Below, one piece after another: positions 17,153 through 25,741 of a stretch of DNA of 42,183 bases. The DNA is from Roseomonas sp. (lineage in GTDB: Bacteria > Pseudomonadota > Alphaproteobacteria > Acetobacterales > Acetobacteraceae), in contig JAQGHX010000007.1 of NCBI GenBank assembly GCA_028288745.1, positions 1 through 42,183 of the forward strand, in the 5' to 3' direction. Below the pieces are notes generated by a model, which saw nothing but the letters and a program-made list of their open reading frames with translations, did no database searches and was not told the origin of the DNA. Made by a program: the position numbers and the translations under genes. Position 1 is the first letter of the stretch, and each line of letters opens with the position of its first letter.

Positions 17153-18739
17153 ATGGACAAGCTGGCATGGTGGCAACGCGACATTGTGTACCAGGTCTAT
17201 CCACGCTCCTTCCAGGACAGTAACGGGGATGGGGTGGGCGACCTCGCCGGCATCGCGCGCCGGCTTGACCACCTTGTCTCCCTCGGCGTGGGCGCGGTGT
17301 GGCTCTCGCCCATCCAGCCTTCGCCGATGGCGGATTTTGGCTATGACGTTGCCGATTATTGCGATGTGGACACGGTCTTCGGCGCGCTGGCCGATTTCGA
17401 CCACCTTGTCGCGCAGACCCATGGGCGAGGTCTGCGCCTCATCCTCGACTTTGTGCCGAATCACAGTTCCGACCGGCACCCGTGGTTCCTCGAAAGCCGC
17501 GGGGACCGCGCCAACCCGCGCCGCGACTGGTATATCTGGCGCGATCCCGCGCCGGATGGCGGGGTGCCCAATAACTGGCTCAGTCATTTCGGCGGCAGCG
17601 CCTGGGAATGGGACGAGCGGACCGGGCAGTATTACCTGCATTCCTTCCTGAAGGAGCAGCCCGACCTGAACTGGCGCCACCCGGATGTCCGCGCCGCCAT
17701 GTATGACGTGCTTCGCTTCTGGCTGGATCGCGGGGTCGATGGCTTCCGCGTCGATGTGATCTGGCTGATGATCAAGGATGCGCTGTTCCGCGATAATCCG
17801 CCGAACCCGGGTTGGAAGCCGGGTGAATCCTCGCATGACCGGCTGCTCGACTTCTATACGGCCGACCAGCCGGAGGTGCATGGCATCATCGCTGAAATGC
17901 GGGGCATGCTGGACCGCTACGGCCAGCGGCTGCTGATCGGCGAGATCTATCTGCCGGTCGAGAGGCTCGTTACCTATTACGGCCATGAACTGGGCGGCGC
18001 GCATCTGCCCTTCAATTTCCAGCTTATCCGCGCGCCCTGGAATGCCGGCGAGGTCGCCCGGATTATCCGCGACTACGAGGCCGCCCTGCCGCCGGGTGCC
18101 TGGCCCAACTGGGTGCTGGGCAACCACGACCAGTCGCGTATCGCGACGCGCGTGGGCCCGGCGCAGGCACGTGTCGCCGCCATGCTGCTGCTCACCCTGC
18201 GCGGCACGCCGACCATCTATTACGGCGAGGAGATCGGCATGACGGATGTGCCGATTCCGCCCGCCCAGGTGCGCGACCCCGCCGAGCGGAACCAGCCCGG
18301 CATCGGCGCCGGGCGCGACCCGCAGCGGACACCGATGCTGTGGGACGCCTCGGCGCATGGTGGCTTCACGACGGGCGAGCCTTGGCTGCCGGCCGGTGCG
18401 CTGGGCGGCTCCGTCGCGGCGATGGAGGCCGATCCGGATTCCATCCTGCATTTCTACCGGCGGCTTATCGCGCTGCGGCGCGGCAGCGCGGTGCTCACGG
18501 CGGGCGCGATCAGCGACGTGGTGGCCCGTGGCAATGTGCTGGACTTCACGCGCTTCCATGCCGGGCACGGCCTGCGCATCCTGCTCAACATGGGAACCGA
18601 GCCGGCGGAGGTGGAGGCCGCGCCGGGCCGGGTTCTGCTGTCGACGCTGCCGGGTGGGCCGGCACAGGCTGACGCGGGCATCCTGCGCCTGCGCGCCAAC
18701 GAGGGCGTCATTCTCGCCCCGGAGGATGCGGCGGGCTGA
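17153..18739 (+). CDS. GH13 alpha-glucosidase (oligo-1,6-glucosidase-like)
   Basis: The 528-residue cytosolic enzyme begins WWQRDIVYQVYPRSFQDSNG, the classical alpha-glucosidase opening. Catalytic residues are D201 (GFRVDVIW), E264 (LIGEIYLP) and D326 (LGNHDQSR). The VPNHSSDRHPWF region and TPTIYYGEEIGM are also present. It should hydrolyse terminal alpha-glucosidic bonds of maltose, isomaltose, sucrose or trehalose-derived oligosaccharides. ATG 17153 has AAAAGG at a good spacing; an upstream in-frame GTG at 17135 is less likely. The divergent neighbour is the trehalose synthase-like enzyme. Confidence 0.93.
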   Translation: MDKLAWWQRDIVYQVYPRSFQDSNGDGVGDLAGIARRLDHLVSLGVGAVWLSPIQPSPMADFGYDVADYCDVDTVFGALADFDHLVAQTHGRGLRLILDFVPNHSSDRHPWFLESRGDRANPRRDWYIWRDPAPDGGVPNNWLSHFGGSAWEWDERTGQYYLHSFLKEQPDLNWRHPDVRAAMYDVLRFWLDRGVDGFRVDVIWLMIKDALFRDNPPNPGWKPGESSHDRLLDFYTADQPEVHGIIAEMRGMLDRYGQRLLIGEIYLPVERLVTYYGHELGGAHLPFNFQLIRAPWNAGEVARIIRDYEAALPPGAWPNWVLGNHDQSRIATRVGPAQARVAAMLLLTLRGTPTIYYGEEIGMTDVPIPPAQVRDPAERNQPGIGAGRDPQRTPMLWDASAHGGFTTGEPWLPAGALGGSVAAMEADPDSILHFYRRLIALRRGSAVLTAGAISDVVARGNVLDFTRFHAGHGLRILLNMGTEPAEVEAAPGRVLLSTLPGGPAQADAGILRLRANEGVILAPEDAAG

Positions 18740-18765
18740 GGCCCCGCGAGGCCCCCGCCGCGTGA

Positions 18766-20199
18766 TCAGGCCCAGCGGAAGGTGGGTGGGGAGATCTTGT
18801 CCACCGGCCGGTGTGCCCAGTCCTGGCTTGGCGCACGGTCGATGATGCGCTTCTGCGCTTCATGCAGATTGGCGGCGGCCTGGGCGTAATCCATGGTCAG
18901 CACCTTGCCGTCCTTCACCACCTGCTGTCCATCGACATAGACGCCCTGGATGGCGCGGTCGCCGGCGGCGTAGATCAGGCTGCGCATGGGGTCGCGAGCC
19001 GGGCGCATCATCGGGTGCGTCACGTCCACCATGACGAAATCCGCCCGGCACCCGGCGGCCAGCCGGCCGATATCGTCGCGCCCCAGTGCCTTGGCGCCGC
19101 CTATGGTCGCGGCGTCGAACAGGTCGGTGGAGGAGAGGCTGCGCGGGTCGCCCGACTGCGTGCGCGCCAGATAAGAAACCAGCCGCAATTCGTCGAGCAT
19201 GTTGTGCGGATAGGTGTCGGTGCCGACGCCCATATTGACGCCGCGCTTGCGGTAGCGGCCGAAGCTGCGCATGGAAATGCCACGGCGGGCGAAGACCGTC
19301 GGGCAATGCGCGATGGTGGTGCCCGTGGCGGCCAGCCGGTCCAGGTCGTTCTCGGTGTGCCAGGGGGTGCTGGGGTGGTCGTCGAGGAAGATACCGTGCC
19401 CGATGATGGAACGGTCCGACAACATGCCCATCCCGTCCAGCCAGCCGATCGGGGTGACGCCGTGGCGGCGGGTGATCTCGTGGAACTCCACCACGCTTTG
19501 CGCCGCGTGGATCTGCCAGGACAGGCCGCGCTTGCCGGCTTCCTGAAAGCTCTCGCGCAACAGGGTTTCGGAGCAGGTATCGATCTGCGCTGGCACCACC
19601 ATGCCAAACAGCCGGCCGGACGGGTGCTGTTCGGCGCGGTCGATCAGCGCGAGGGCCTCGGCCATCGCCTTCTCGCCAGCCTTCTCGTCCCATTCGTATT
19701 CGACCGCATGGCCATTCTTGGTGAACCAGCGGGCGGAGCGGAACATCGGCGCGACGCAGACGCGCATGCCGGATTCAGCCAGCAGGTCCAGCCAGCCCGG
19801 ATGCGCCATGGACAGGTCGGCGACGGTGGTGACACCGGAGAGCAGCAGCTCCGACAGCGCCACGCGAACGCAATCCGGCACCGCATCGGCATCGGTGCGG
19901 AAGATCGGCATGTATTCGTACAGTGATGAATTATACAGGCCGGGGGAGCCGATCTCGTCGATCAGTCCCTTGTTCATCGGCTCGCTGGACGGGTGGCAGT
20001 GGATGTTGACGAGGCCGGGCATGACCATCATGCCGCGGCCGTCGATCACTTCCTCCGCCGGCCCGTCATAGCCACGGCCGACGAAGGTGATCTGCCCGTC
20101 CCGATAGGCCACCTCCGCATCCGTCAGGTAGAGATGCTGCTGTTCCGCCTGGTCCCATGCGATGACCAGGTCGGCGTTGCGGATGACGGTGGTGGCCAT
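18766..20199 (-). CDS. Amidohydrolase family protein (ATZ/TRZ-like)
   Basis: This 477-residue metal-dependent hydrolase has the amidohydrolase TIM-barrel metal site: H67-x-H69 in NIHCHPSS, H231 in WQIHAAQS, H268 in IIGHGIF and D328 in GVGTDTYPHN. The small beta domain at both ends fits the ATZ/TRZ deaminase/dechlorinase subgroup, which attacks C-N or C-Cl bonds on ring compounds or amidines. The exact substrate is unknown. It is the last gene of the minus-strand operon with a peptide-type ABC receptor and two permeases, only 21 bp behind the receptor stop, so it probably processes what that transporter imports. Confidence 0.87.
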   Translation of the reverse strand: MATTVIRNADLVIAWDQAEQQHLYLTDAEVAYRDGQITFVGRGYDGPAEEVIDGRGMMVMPGLVNIHCHPSSEPMNKGLIDEIGSPGLYNSSLYEYMPIFRTDADAVPDCVRVALSELLLSGVTTVADLSMAHPGWLDLLAESGMRVCVAPMFRSARWFTKNGHAVEYEWDEKAGEKAMAEALALIDRAEQHPSGRLFGMVVPAQIDTCSETLLRESFQEAGKRGLSWQIHAAQSVVEFHEITRRHGVTPIGWLDGMGMLSDRSIIGHGIFLDDHPSTPWHTENDLDRLAATGTTIAHCPTVFARRGISMRSFGRYRKRGVNMGVGTDTYPHNMLDELRLVSYLARTQSGDPRSLSSTDLFDAATIGGAKALGRDDIGRLAAGCRADFVMVDVTHPMMRPARDPMRSLIYAAGDRAIQGVYVDGQQVVKDGKVLTMDYAQAAANLHEAQKRIIDRAPSQDWAHRPVDKISPPTFRWA

Positions 20200-20220
20200 G
20201 GTCGATCCCTCGTTTTTTGC

Positions 20221-21855
20221 TTACCGGGTCAGGCGGATGTCGAGACCCTTGTAGAGCGCGACACCATAGATGCCGTGCGGCCGCACGCCCTCCACCCGCT
20301 GGGACGAAACGACCCAGAGCGGCTGGCGCATCAACGGCAGCCAGACATTGTTCTCGGCGATACGCTGCTGCAGCTTGCCGATCACCTCGGCCCGCGCTTC
20401 CGGGTCCAGCGCCTGCCGGGCCGCGACCAGGGCGGCGTCCGTCTCCGGGTCGTTCCAGTTCATGCGGTTGGGGGTGGGGCGGTTGGCGCTGTGGAAGTAC
20501 AGCGAGAACGCATCGGTCGCGGAGACATAGGGATAGGAAATGATGAAGGTATCGAATTCCTGCGTCGCCAGCTTGCCCCAACCCACCGTCGCGTCCCAGA
20601 GCTGGATGCGTAGTTCGATGCCCACGCGGCGAAGATCGGCCTGCACCGCCTGCATCATGCTGCTGTTGATGGCCGTCTGCAGGCCGTAGAGCAGCAGCGT
20701 CGCGCGCTGGCCTTCCTTCACCCGCACGCCGTCCGGGCCCATGGTCCAGCCGGCGGCGTCCAGCACCTTGCGGGCTTCGTCCGCATTGAACTGCGGCACG
20801 GCCTTGGCGGCCTCGGCACTGTAATCCAGCGCGTTGGGATTGATATAGGCCGTCGCGGCCTCTCCGGCGCCGAAGAACACCGCCTTGGCGATGGCGTCCT
20901 TGTTAACGGCCAGGTTCACCGCACGGCGGATGGCCGGGTCGCTGGCGACGGGCTTGTCGACCCGGAAGCCCATGAAGTGGTCGTAGAAATGCACCGGCTG
21001 CTGCGTCAGCTTCAGCGTCGGGATGCGGCGCAGCCCGTCCAGCGCGAAATACGGGATCCACTGGGTGATGTCGCCCTGGCCCGACTGCACGGCGGCCAGC
21101 CGCGTATTCGCCTCCGGAATGACGCGCATGACGATGCGGTCCACCTGCGGCGACGGGTTGTTGTAGATCGGCGGGCCCCAGTTGTAGGTCGGGTGCTTGG
21201 TCAGCACCATTTCCTGCCGTGGAGTCCAGCTCGCCCAACAATAGGGCCCAGTGCCGTTGAAGCCCTGCACGCCGAAATTGGTGCCGAGCTTCTCGACCGT
21301 CGCCTCATCCACGATGCTCGCGAAATACTGGGCGAGTTGGTACAGCAATTCACTGAACGGCTCGTTCAGCTCGTACTCCACCGTGTGGTCATCGACAGCG
21401 CGGACTTCCTTGACGGAGCCTGCCCGCCAGCGCACCGGGCTGCGCGTCGCGGGGTCGATCCAGCGGTTGATGGTATAGACGACGTCTTTCGCGGTGAAGG
21501 GCTTGCCGTCGCAGAAGGTGACGCCCTGCCGCAGCTTGAAGGTATAGGTCGTGCCGTCCTCGCTGACGGTCCAGCTCTCGGCCAGGCCGGGGCGAATGGT
21601 GCGCTGGTCCCAGTCCATCGACACCAGCGTGTCGGAGAGCAGGAAGATCGCCTCGCCCGCCGCCGTGGCGGAGGTGCGGGCGGGGTCGTAGCGGTCGGCA
21701 TCGATCTCCCGCAGCAGCACCAGGGTGTTGCGCGGTGCCACCTGCGCGGCGGCATCGAGCGCCGGCAGCATTCCCGCGAACATGAGCGCGGCGCCGCCCA
21801 GCAGGCCGCGCGCCGTCCGGCGCCTGGTCTTTGACAACTGCATTGCAGTCTCCAT
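20221..21855 (-). CDS. Peptide/nickel-type (family 5) ABC solute-binding protein
   Basis: The protein has about 544 residues. The signal peptide contains an SKTRRRTARGLLGG twin-arginine-like region and ends near AAA-QVAP. Family 5 hallmarks are LAESWTVSEDGTTYTFKLRQ, GVTFCDGKPFTAKDVVYTI, FNGTGPYCW, IRRAVNLAVNKDAIAKAVF and a final WLPLMRQPLWVV. ATG 21855 has AGGA eight bases upstream. ATG 21873, overlapping the DppC stop as ATGA, and ATG 21843 are alternatives. These receptors bind peptides, opines, nickel or other large ligands. Flanking amidohydrolases suggest an amide or N-heterocyclic ligand. Confidence 0.92.
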   Translation of the reverse strand: METAMQLSKTRRRTARGLLGGAALMFAGMLPALDAAAQVAPRNTLVLLREIDADRYDPARTSATAAGEAIFLLSDTLVSMDWDQRTIRPGLAESWTVSEDGTTYTFKLRQGVTFCDGKPFTAKDVVYTINRWIDPATRSPVRWRAGSVKEVRAVDDHTVEYELNEPFSELLYQLAQYFASIVDEATVEKLGTNFGVQGFNGTGPYCWASWTPRQEMVLTKHPTYNWGPPIYNNPSPQVDRIVMRVIPEANTRLAAVQSGQGDITQWIPYFALDGLRRIPTLKLTQQPVHFYDHFMGFRVDKPVASDPAIRRAVNLAVNKDAIAKAVFFGAGEAATAYINPNALDYSAEAAKAVPQFNADEARKVLDAAGWTMGPDGVRVKEGQRATLLLYGLQTAINSSMMQAVQADLRRVGIELRIQLWDATVGWGKLATQEFDTFIISYPYVSATDAFSLYFHSANRPTPNRMNWNDPETDAALVAARQALDPEARAEVIGKLQQRIAENNVWLPLMRQPLWVVSSQRVEGVRPHGIYGVALYKGLDIRLTR

Positions 21856-21869
21856 CTTATATGTCCTGG

Positions 21870-22739
21870 TCATACGCGGAGCTTCGGGTCCAGCGCGTCG
21901 CGCAGCGCATCGCCGAGCAGGTTGAAGACCAGCACGACGACGAAAATCATCACGCACGGAATGACGGCGATATGCGGGGCGAAAAACAGGTAGGTCCGCC
22001 CCTCCGACGCCATCGCACCCAGTTCGGCGACAGGCGGCTGTGCGCCCAGGCCAAGGAAGGACAATGCGGAGCCCAGCAGGATCACCTGCCCGAAGCGCAG
22101 CGTGCCGAAGACGCACATCGACGACAGGCAGTTCGGCGCCAGGTGGCGGAAGATGATGCGCGCATCGCTCATGCCGATGGCGCGGGCCGCCACCATGTAG
22201 TCCTGCCGCATCGCCACCAGGGCGGAGCCGCGCACGATGCGCGCCATCAGCGGCACGGTGGCGACCGAGAGGGAGAGCACCACCGCCAGGATGCCCGGCC
22301 CGAAGATGGCGGCGATCGCAAGCCCGAACAGGATGGCCGGAAAGGACAGCAGCACGTCCATGCAGCGCATCAGCAGCCCGTCCAGCCGACTGTAGAAGGC
22401 GGCGGCGAAACCCACCACGGCGCCGATGCCGCCGCCCAGCAGGACGGAGGCGAAGCCCATCATCAGCGTGGCGCGCAGGCCGAACAGCAGGCGGGTGATC
22501 ATGTCCCGCCCCTGATTGTCGGCGCCGAGTAGCAGCCCCTCCGTGCCCGGCGCCGCCATGGCGAGGGAAAGGTCATTGTCGAAGGGGTCGGTCGGCGCCA
22601 GGGCGGGGGCGAGCACCGCCGCCAGGATCAGCAGGACCGCGGCCAGGGCCGAGAACGCCGCCACCGGCTCCCGCAGCGCCCAGCGCAGCAGGCCGGGGCG
22701 CCGGGCGGGCCGGGCGAGATCAGCCTCGGCCGCGCTCAT
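21870..22739 (-). CDS. Dipeptide/nickel-type ABC permease, DppC family
   Basis: This 289-residue permease has an N-terminal helix after PARRPGLLRWALREPVAAFS, the family motif LGADNQGRDMITRLLFGLR, the EAA loop VAARAIGMSDARIIFRHLAP, and the typical end LLGDALRDALDPK. Its start overlaps the DppB stop and its stop overlaps an ATG of the next gene, so translational coupling is likely. It is one half of the channel for the receptor downstream. Confidence 0.94.
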   Translation of the reverse strand: MSAAEADLARPARRPGLLRWALREPVAAFSALAAVLLILAAVLAPALAPTDPFDNDLSLAMAAPGTEGLLLGADNQGRDMITRLLFGLRATLMMGFASVLLGGGIGAVVGFAAAFYSRLDGLLMRCMDVLLSFPAILFGLAIAAIFGPGILAVVLSLSVATVPLMARIVRGSALVAMRQDYMVAARAIGMSDARIIFRHLAPNCLSSMCVFGTLRFGQVILLGSALSFLGLGAQPPVAELGAMASEGRTYLFFAPHIAVIPCVMIFVVVLVFNLLGDALRDALDPKLRV

Positions 22740-23677
22740 GCGGCGCGCAGCCGGGGATCGAGGGTGACATACAGGACATCGACCACGAGGTTCACCAGGA
22801 TGAAGCCGAGGGAGAGCACGATGATGGTGCCCTGCGCCATCGGAAAGTCGGAAGACAGGATGGCGCCCACCGCCAGCCGGCCGACGCCGGGCCAGGAGAA
22901 CACCGTCTCCGTCACCACCGCGCCACCCAGCAGGAAACCGATCTGCAGGCCGATCAGCGTCACCACCGGGATGAGGGCGTTGCGCAGGCCGTGGCGCAGC
23001 AGGATGGCGGTCTCGCCCAGCCCCTTGGCGCGCGCGGTGCGCACATGCTCGGCGCCCAGTACGTCCAGCAGGGCGGTGCGCGTCATGCGCGCGACGGGCG
23101 CGATGAACACGCCGCCCAGCGTCAGGGCCGGCAGCGCCACCGATTGCCAGCCTTCCAGCGTCCAAAGCGGGCCGCCACGGCCGGTGAAGGGCAGCAACTG
23201 CCACTGGAAGCCAAGGAACCAGATCAGCATCAGGCCCAGGAAGAAGACCGGCACCGAGCCGCCCGCGACGGACAGCGCCGTCACCACGCGGTCCAGCAGC
23301 GACCCGCGCCAGTAGCCCGCGACGGTACCGAGGAAGATGCCGAGCGGGATGGACCAGAACAGGCTGGCGAACATCAGTTCCAACGTCGGGCCGATGGTCG
23401 CGCCCAGTTCCTGCGTCACCGGCACGTTGTTGATGATGGAGACACCGAGGTCGCCATGCAGCAGCCGCCAGATATAGATTCCGAACTGCACGTAGATCGG
23501 TTCATCCAGCCCCAGGTCGCGGCGGATCTCGGCGACGATCTCAGCCGTGGCGGAGGGGCCGGCGCGGACGGTCGCCGGGTCGGTCGGCACCACCTGCATC
23601 AGCAGGAAGCCGATCAGAAGCACGCCGAACAGCACCGGTACCGACAGCAGCAGGCGCTGCAAAGTATGACGCAGCAT
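22736..23677 (-). CDS. Dipeptide/nickel-type ABC permease, DppB family
   Basis: This 313-residue permease begins MLRHTLQRLLLSVPVLFGVL, contains RRDLGLDEPIYVQFGIYIWR and the EAA loop TARAKGLGETAILLRHGLRN, and ends VDVLYVTLDPRLR, all as in DppB. It starts five bases after the amidohydrolase stop and overlaps DppC by four bases. No DppD/DppF ATPase gene is present in this operon. Confidence 0.94.
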   Translation of the reverse strand: MLRHTLQRLLLSVPVLFGVLLIGFLLMQVVPTDPATVRAGPSATAEIVAEIRRDLGLDEPIYVQFGIYIWRLLHGDLGVSIINNVPVTQELGATIGPTLELMFASLFWSIPLGIFLGTVAGYWRGSLLDRVVTALSVAGGSVPVFFLGLMLIWFLGFQWQLLPFTGRGGPLWTLEGWQSVALPALTLGGVFIAPVARMTRTALLDVLGAEHVRTARAKGLGETAILLRHGLRNALIPVVTLIGLQIGFLLGGAVVTETVFSWPGVGRLAVGAILSSDFPMAQGTIIVLSLGFILVNLVVDVLYVTLDPRLRAA

Positions 23678-23682
23678 GTTGC

Positions 23683-25344
23683 CTAGTCCGCCACGCCGGC
23701 CAGCGCGGCGGCCTCGCCATGGCGGTCGAAGATCGGCACGCCGCCGCGAAAGGTCATGTCCGCCTGCGTCCGCAGGATGTCATCCGCCTCACCGGCGAAG
23801 AGGTCGCGCGAGAAAATGGCGATATCGGCCTGCATGCCGGGCTCCAGCGTGCCGCGCTCGGTCTCGGCGAACTGGGTATAGGCGCCGCACCAGGTGTAGC
23901 AGTGCATCGCCTCTTCCACGGTCAGCGTCTCGCCGGCGCCCAGCACGGTGCCCTTGCCGGTCTTGCGCGTGACCATGGTGTAGAGATTGGGGAAGGGGTT
24001 CACCGAGCAGACCGGGCTGTCGGTCGACGCCGCCGGGTGATGGCCCTCATGCAGCCATGTGCGCATGGGATAGGCGTTCTCGGTGCGCTCACGGCCCAGG
24101 TTGGTGACATAGAGGTCGCCGAATTCCCACATGAAGGAAGGCTGCGGCACCGGCAGCACGCCACCCTTCAGCATCCGCCGGCGCTGGTCGCGGTTGACGA
24201 AGCCGCAATGCTCGATGCGGTGCCGGCGGCCGAGGATGGGGGCCTCTGGCGTATCGGCCATCTCCATGCCGATCAGCACCTGCTCGATTGCGGCATCGCC
24301 GATGGCGTGGATGTCGAGTTGCCAGCCCTGGCGGTGGTAGTGGCCGAGCATTTCGTGCATCGCCGCGTCGGGGAAGCAGAAGATGCCAGTGCCACCGCCG
24401 GCGCTTTCCAGGTAGGGGTCGAAGAAGGCGGCTGTCAGCCCGCCGGCCGAACCGTCACCGAAGACCTTCATGCCGCCCCAGGCGAGCATCTCCTCGGCTG
24501 TGGCGCCGGCGGCGATGCCGGGACGAAGGCCAGATTCCCAGGCCTGCCGGGCTATTCCCTCGGGGTTGCCGGCCAGCACCTGCCACATGCGCTGCTGCAA
24601 CCGCTGCTCGGCGGCCGCGCGGCGGAAGGCGCCGATCTCGGCCATGCCCGCCGTCATGCCGACATTCATGTCGCTGGCGGAGGCGAAGCCGAGCGCCGCA
24701 AGGTTCCTGCCGGCGAGTTCGATGGCATCGACCATCTGGCTCTCGGCCGGTGGCGGCATGATGTCGCGCAGCAGCCGCATGGCGCGTTCCTGGAACAGGC
24801 CGGTCAGCTTGCCGCCCTTCCGCTCGATCGCGCCGCCCTCGGGATTGGGGGTATTGTGGTTGACGCCGGCCAGCGTCATCGCCGCCGTATTCGCCACGCC
24901 GACATGCCCGCAGGTGCGCACGATGAAGACCGGGTGATCCGGCGAGACGCGGTCGAGTTCCTCGGCGGTGGGGTGGCGCCCTATATCCAGTTCGCCGTGA
25001 TCGTAGCCACGCCCCAGGACCCATTGCCCCTTCGGCGTGTTGCGCGCCGCGGCGGCGATGCGCTTCAGCACTTCGTCCAGCGAGCGTACTTCCTCGGCGC
25101 GCAGGTTCACCTGGCTCAGGCCCAGGCCGTAAGCGAGCAGATGCATATGCGCTTCGTTCAGCGCGGGCGTCGCCACGCGGCCGCCGAGGTCGATGCGGCG
25201 CGTGCCGGCGCCAACGGTCTGGCCCACCTCGTCCAACGTGCCGACGGCCAGAACGCGGCCATCCTTCACGCTGACGGCTTCGGCGAAGCCGCTGTTCAGG
25301 CCACGGAAGATGCGACCACCGGAGATCAGGAACTCGGCGCTCAT
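23683..25344 (-). CDS. YtcJ-type amidohydrolase (amidohydrolase 3 family)
   Basis: This 553-residue metal-dependent hydrolase has its first metal motif as H66-x-H68 in ALNEAHMHLL. It continues with WVLGRGYDHGEL, LDIHAIGDAAIEQ, RHRIEHCGFV and STDSPVCSVNPF, as in YtcJ/AepA-type proteins. The residues before HxH (NEA instead of the common D-S/T) are unusual. YtcJ-like proteins are thought to cleave amide or carbamoyl-like bonds of small molecules; few substrates are known. It is the first large gene of the operon that ends with a second amidohydrolase. Its ATG overlaps the stop of a 46-codon ORF as ATGA. Confidence 0.87.
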   Translation of the reverse strand: MSAEFLISGGRIFRGLNSGFAEAVSVKDGRVLAVGTLDEVGQTVGAGTRRIDLGGRVATPALNEAHMHLLAYGLGLSQVNLRAEEVRSLDEVLKRIAAAARNTPKGQWVLGRGYDHGELDIGRHPTAEELDRVSPDHPVFIVRTCGHVGVANTAAMTLAGVNHNTPNPEGGAIERKGGKLTGLFQERAMRLLRDIMPPPAESQMVDAIELAGRNLAALGFASASDMNVGMTAGMAEIGAFRRAAAEQRLQQRMWQVLAGNPEGIARQAWESGLRPGIAAGATAEEMLAWGGMKVFGDGSAGGLTAAFFDPYLESAGGGTGIFCFPDAAMHEMLGHYHRQGWQLDIHAIGDAAIEQVLIGMEMADTPEAPILGRRHRIEHCGFVNRDQRRRMLKGGVLPVPQPSFMWEFGDLYVTNLGRERTENAYPMRTWLHEGHHPAASTDSPVCSVNPFPNLYTMVTRKTGKGTVLGAGETLTVEEAMHCYTWCGAYTQFAETERGTLEPGMQADIAIFSRDLFAGEADDILRTQADMTFRGGVPIFDRHGEAAALAGVAD

Positions 25345-25481
25345 GCGGGGCGGCCCGGCATGCGGGACATGACGCCCCGGCGCGGCACGCGCATATCGTG
25401 GGTCTGCATGGCGGACCCGGAGCGGACAGGTGGTTCCTGCGTCGGGCGCGCGATCCGGGCCGTCAGAGTGGCGGTGTTCAT
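25341..25481 (-). CDS. Possible small protein overlapping the amidohydrolase start
   Basis: This 46-codon frame reads MNTATLTARIARPTQEPPVR and onward to SRMPGRPA. Its TGA overlaps the amidohydrolase ATG as ATGA, the same arrangement used by the permease genes of this operon. GGAG lies a suitable distance before ATG 25481. Two further in-frame ATGs at 25496 and 25499 could lengthen it. The product is basic, has no membrane segment and matches nothing I recognise. It may be a real small protein, a leader whose translation couples to the operon, or a chance frame in GC-rich DNA. Confidence 0.35.
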   Translation of the reverse strand: MNTATLTARIARPTQEPPVRSGSAMQTHDMRVPRRGVMSRMPGRPA

Positions 25482-25741
25482 GCCGGAAATCTCCATCATG
25501 AACGTACTGTCATCCGTTGCGGCGCCCTTGGTCAATCCACTGCCGCAAAGTTTGCGGTGCAGCGGAGCGTGGGGTGCACGCCGCTTTCGCACATTCGCCG
25601 GGCGCCGCTTATGGCGGAGGCAGCCCCGGCCGCTGGCGCCGCTCAGGCCGGCGCACCTGGTGCTATGCCGGCTTGAATGCCGTTGCAGCCGATCCATCCG
25701 CGAGCGGCTCCCGTCGCCAGAAGGGCGCCGGCCGGCCTGCG
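25482..25741. other. Intergenic region with amidohydrolase operon promoter
   Basis: I see no gene here. It holds the palindrome at 25543-25557. On the minus strand just downstream of that lies TTGACC (plus-strand ggtcaa, 25530-25535), a plausible -35 box without a clear -10. Confidence 0.45.
25543..25557. promoter_or_regulatory. Perfect 7-1-7 palindrome upstream of the amidohydrolase operon
   Basis: CCGCAAA-G-TTTGCGG is a perfect inverted repeat just upstream of a TTGACC -35-like box and about 60 bp before the small ORF. The position suits an activator or repressor site. No regulator gene is adjacent on this side. Confidence 0.45.
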
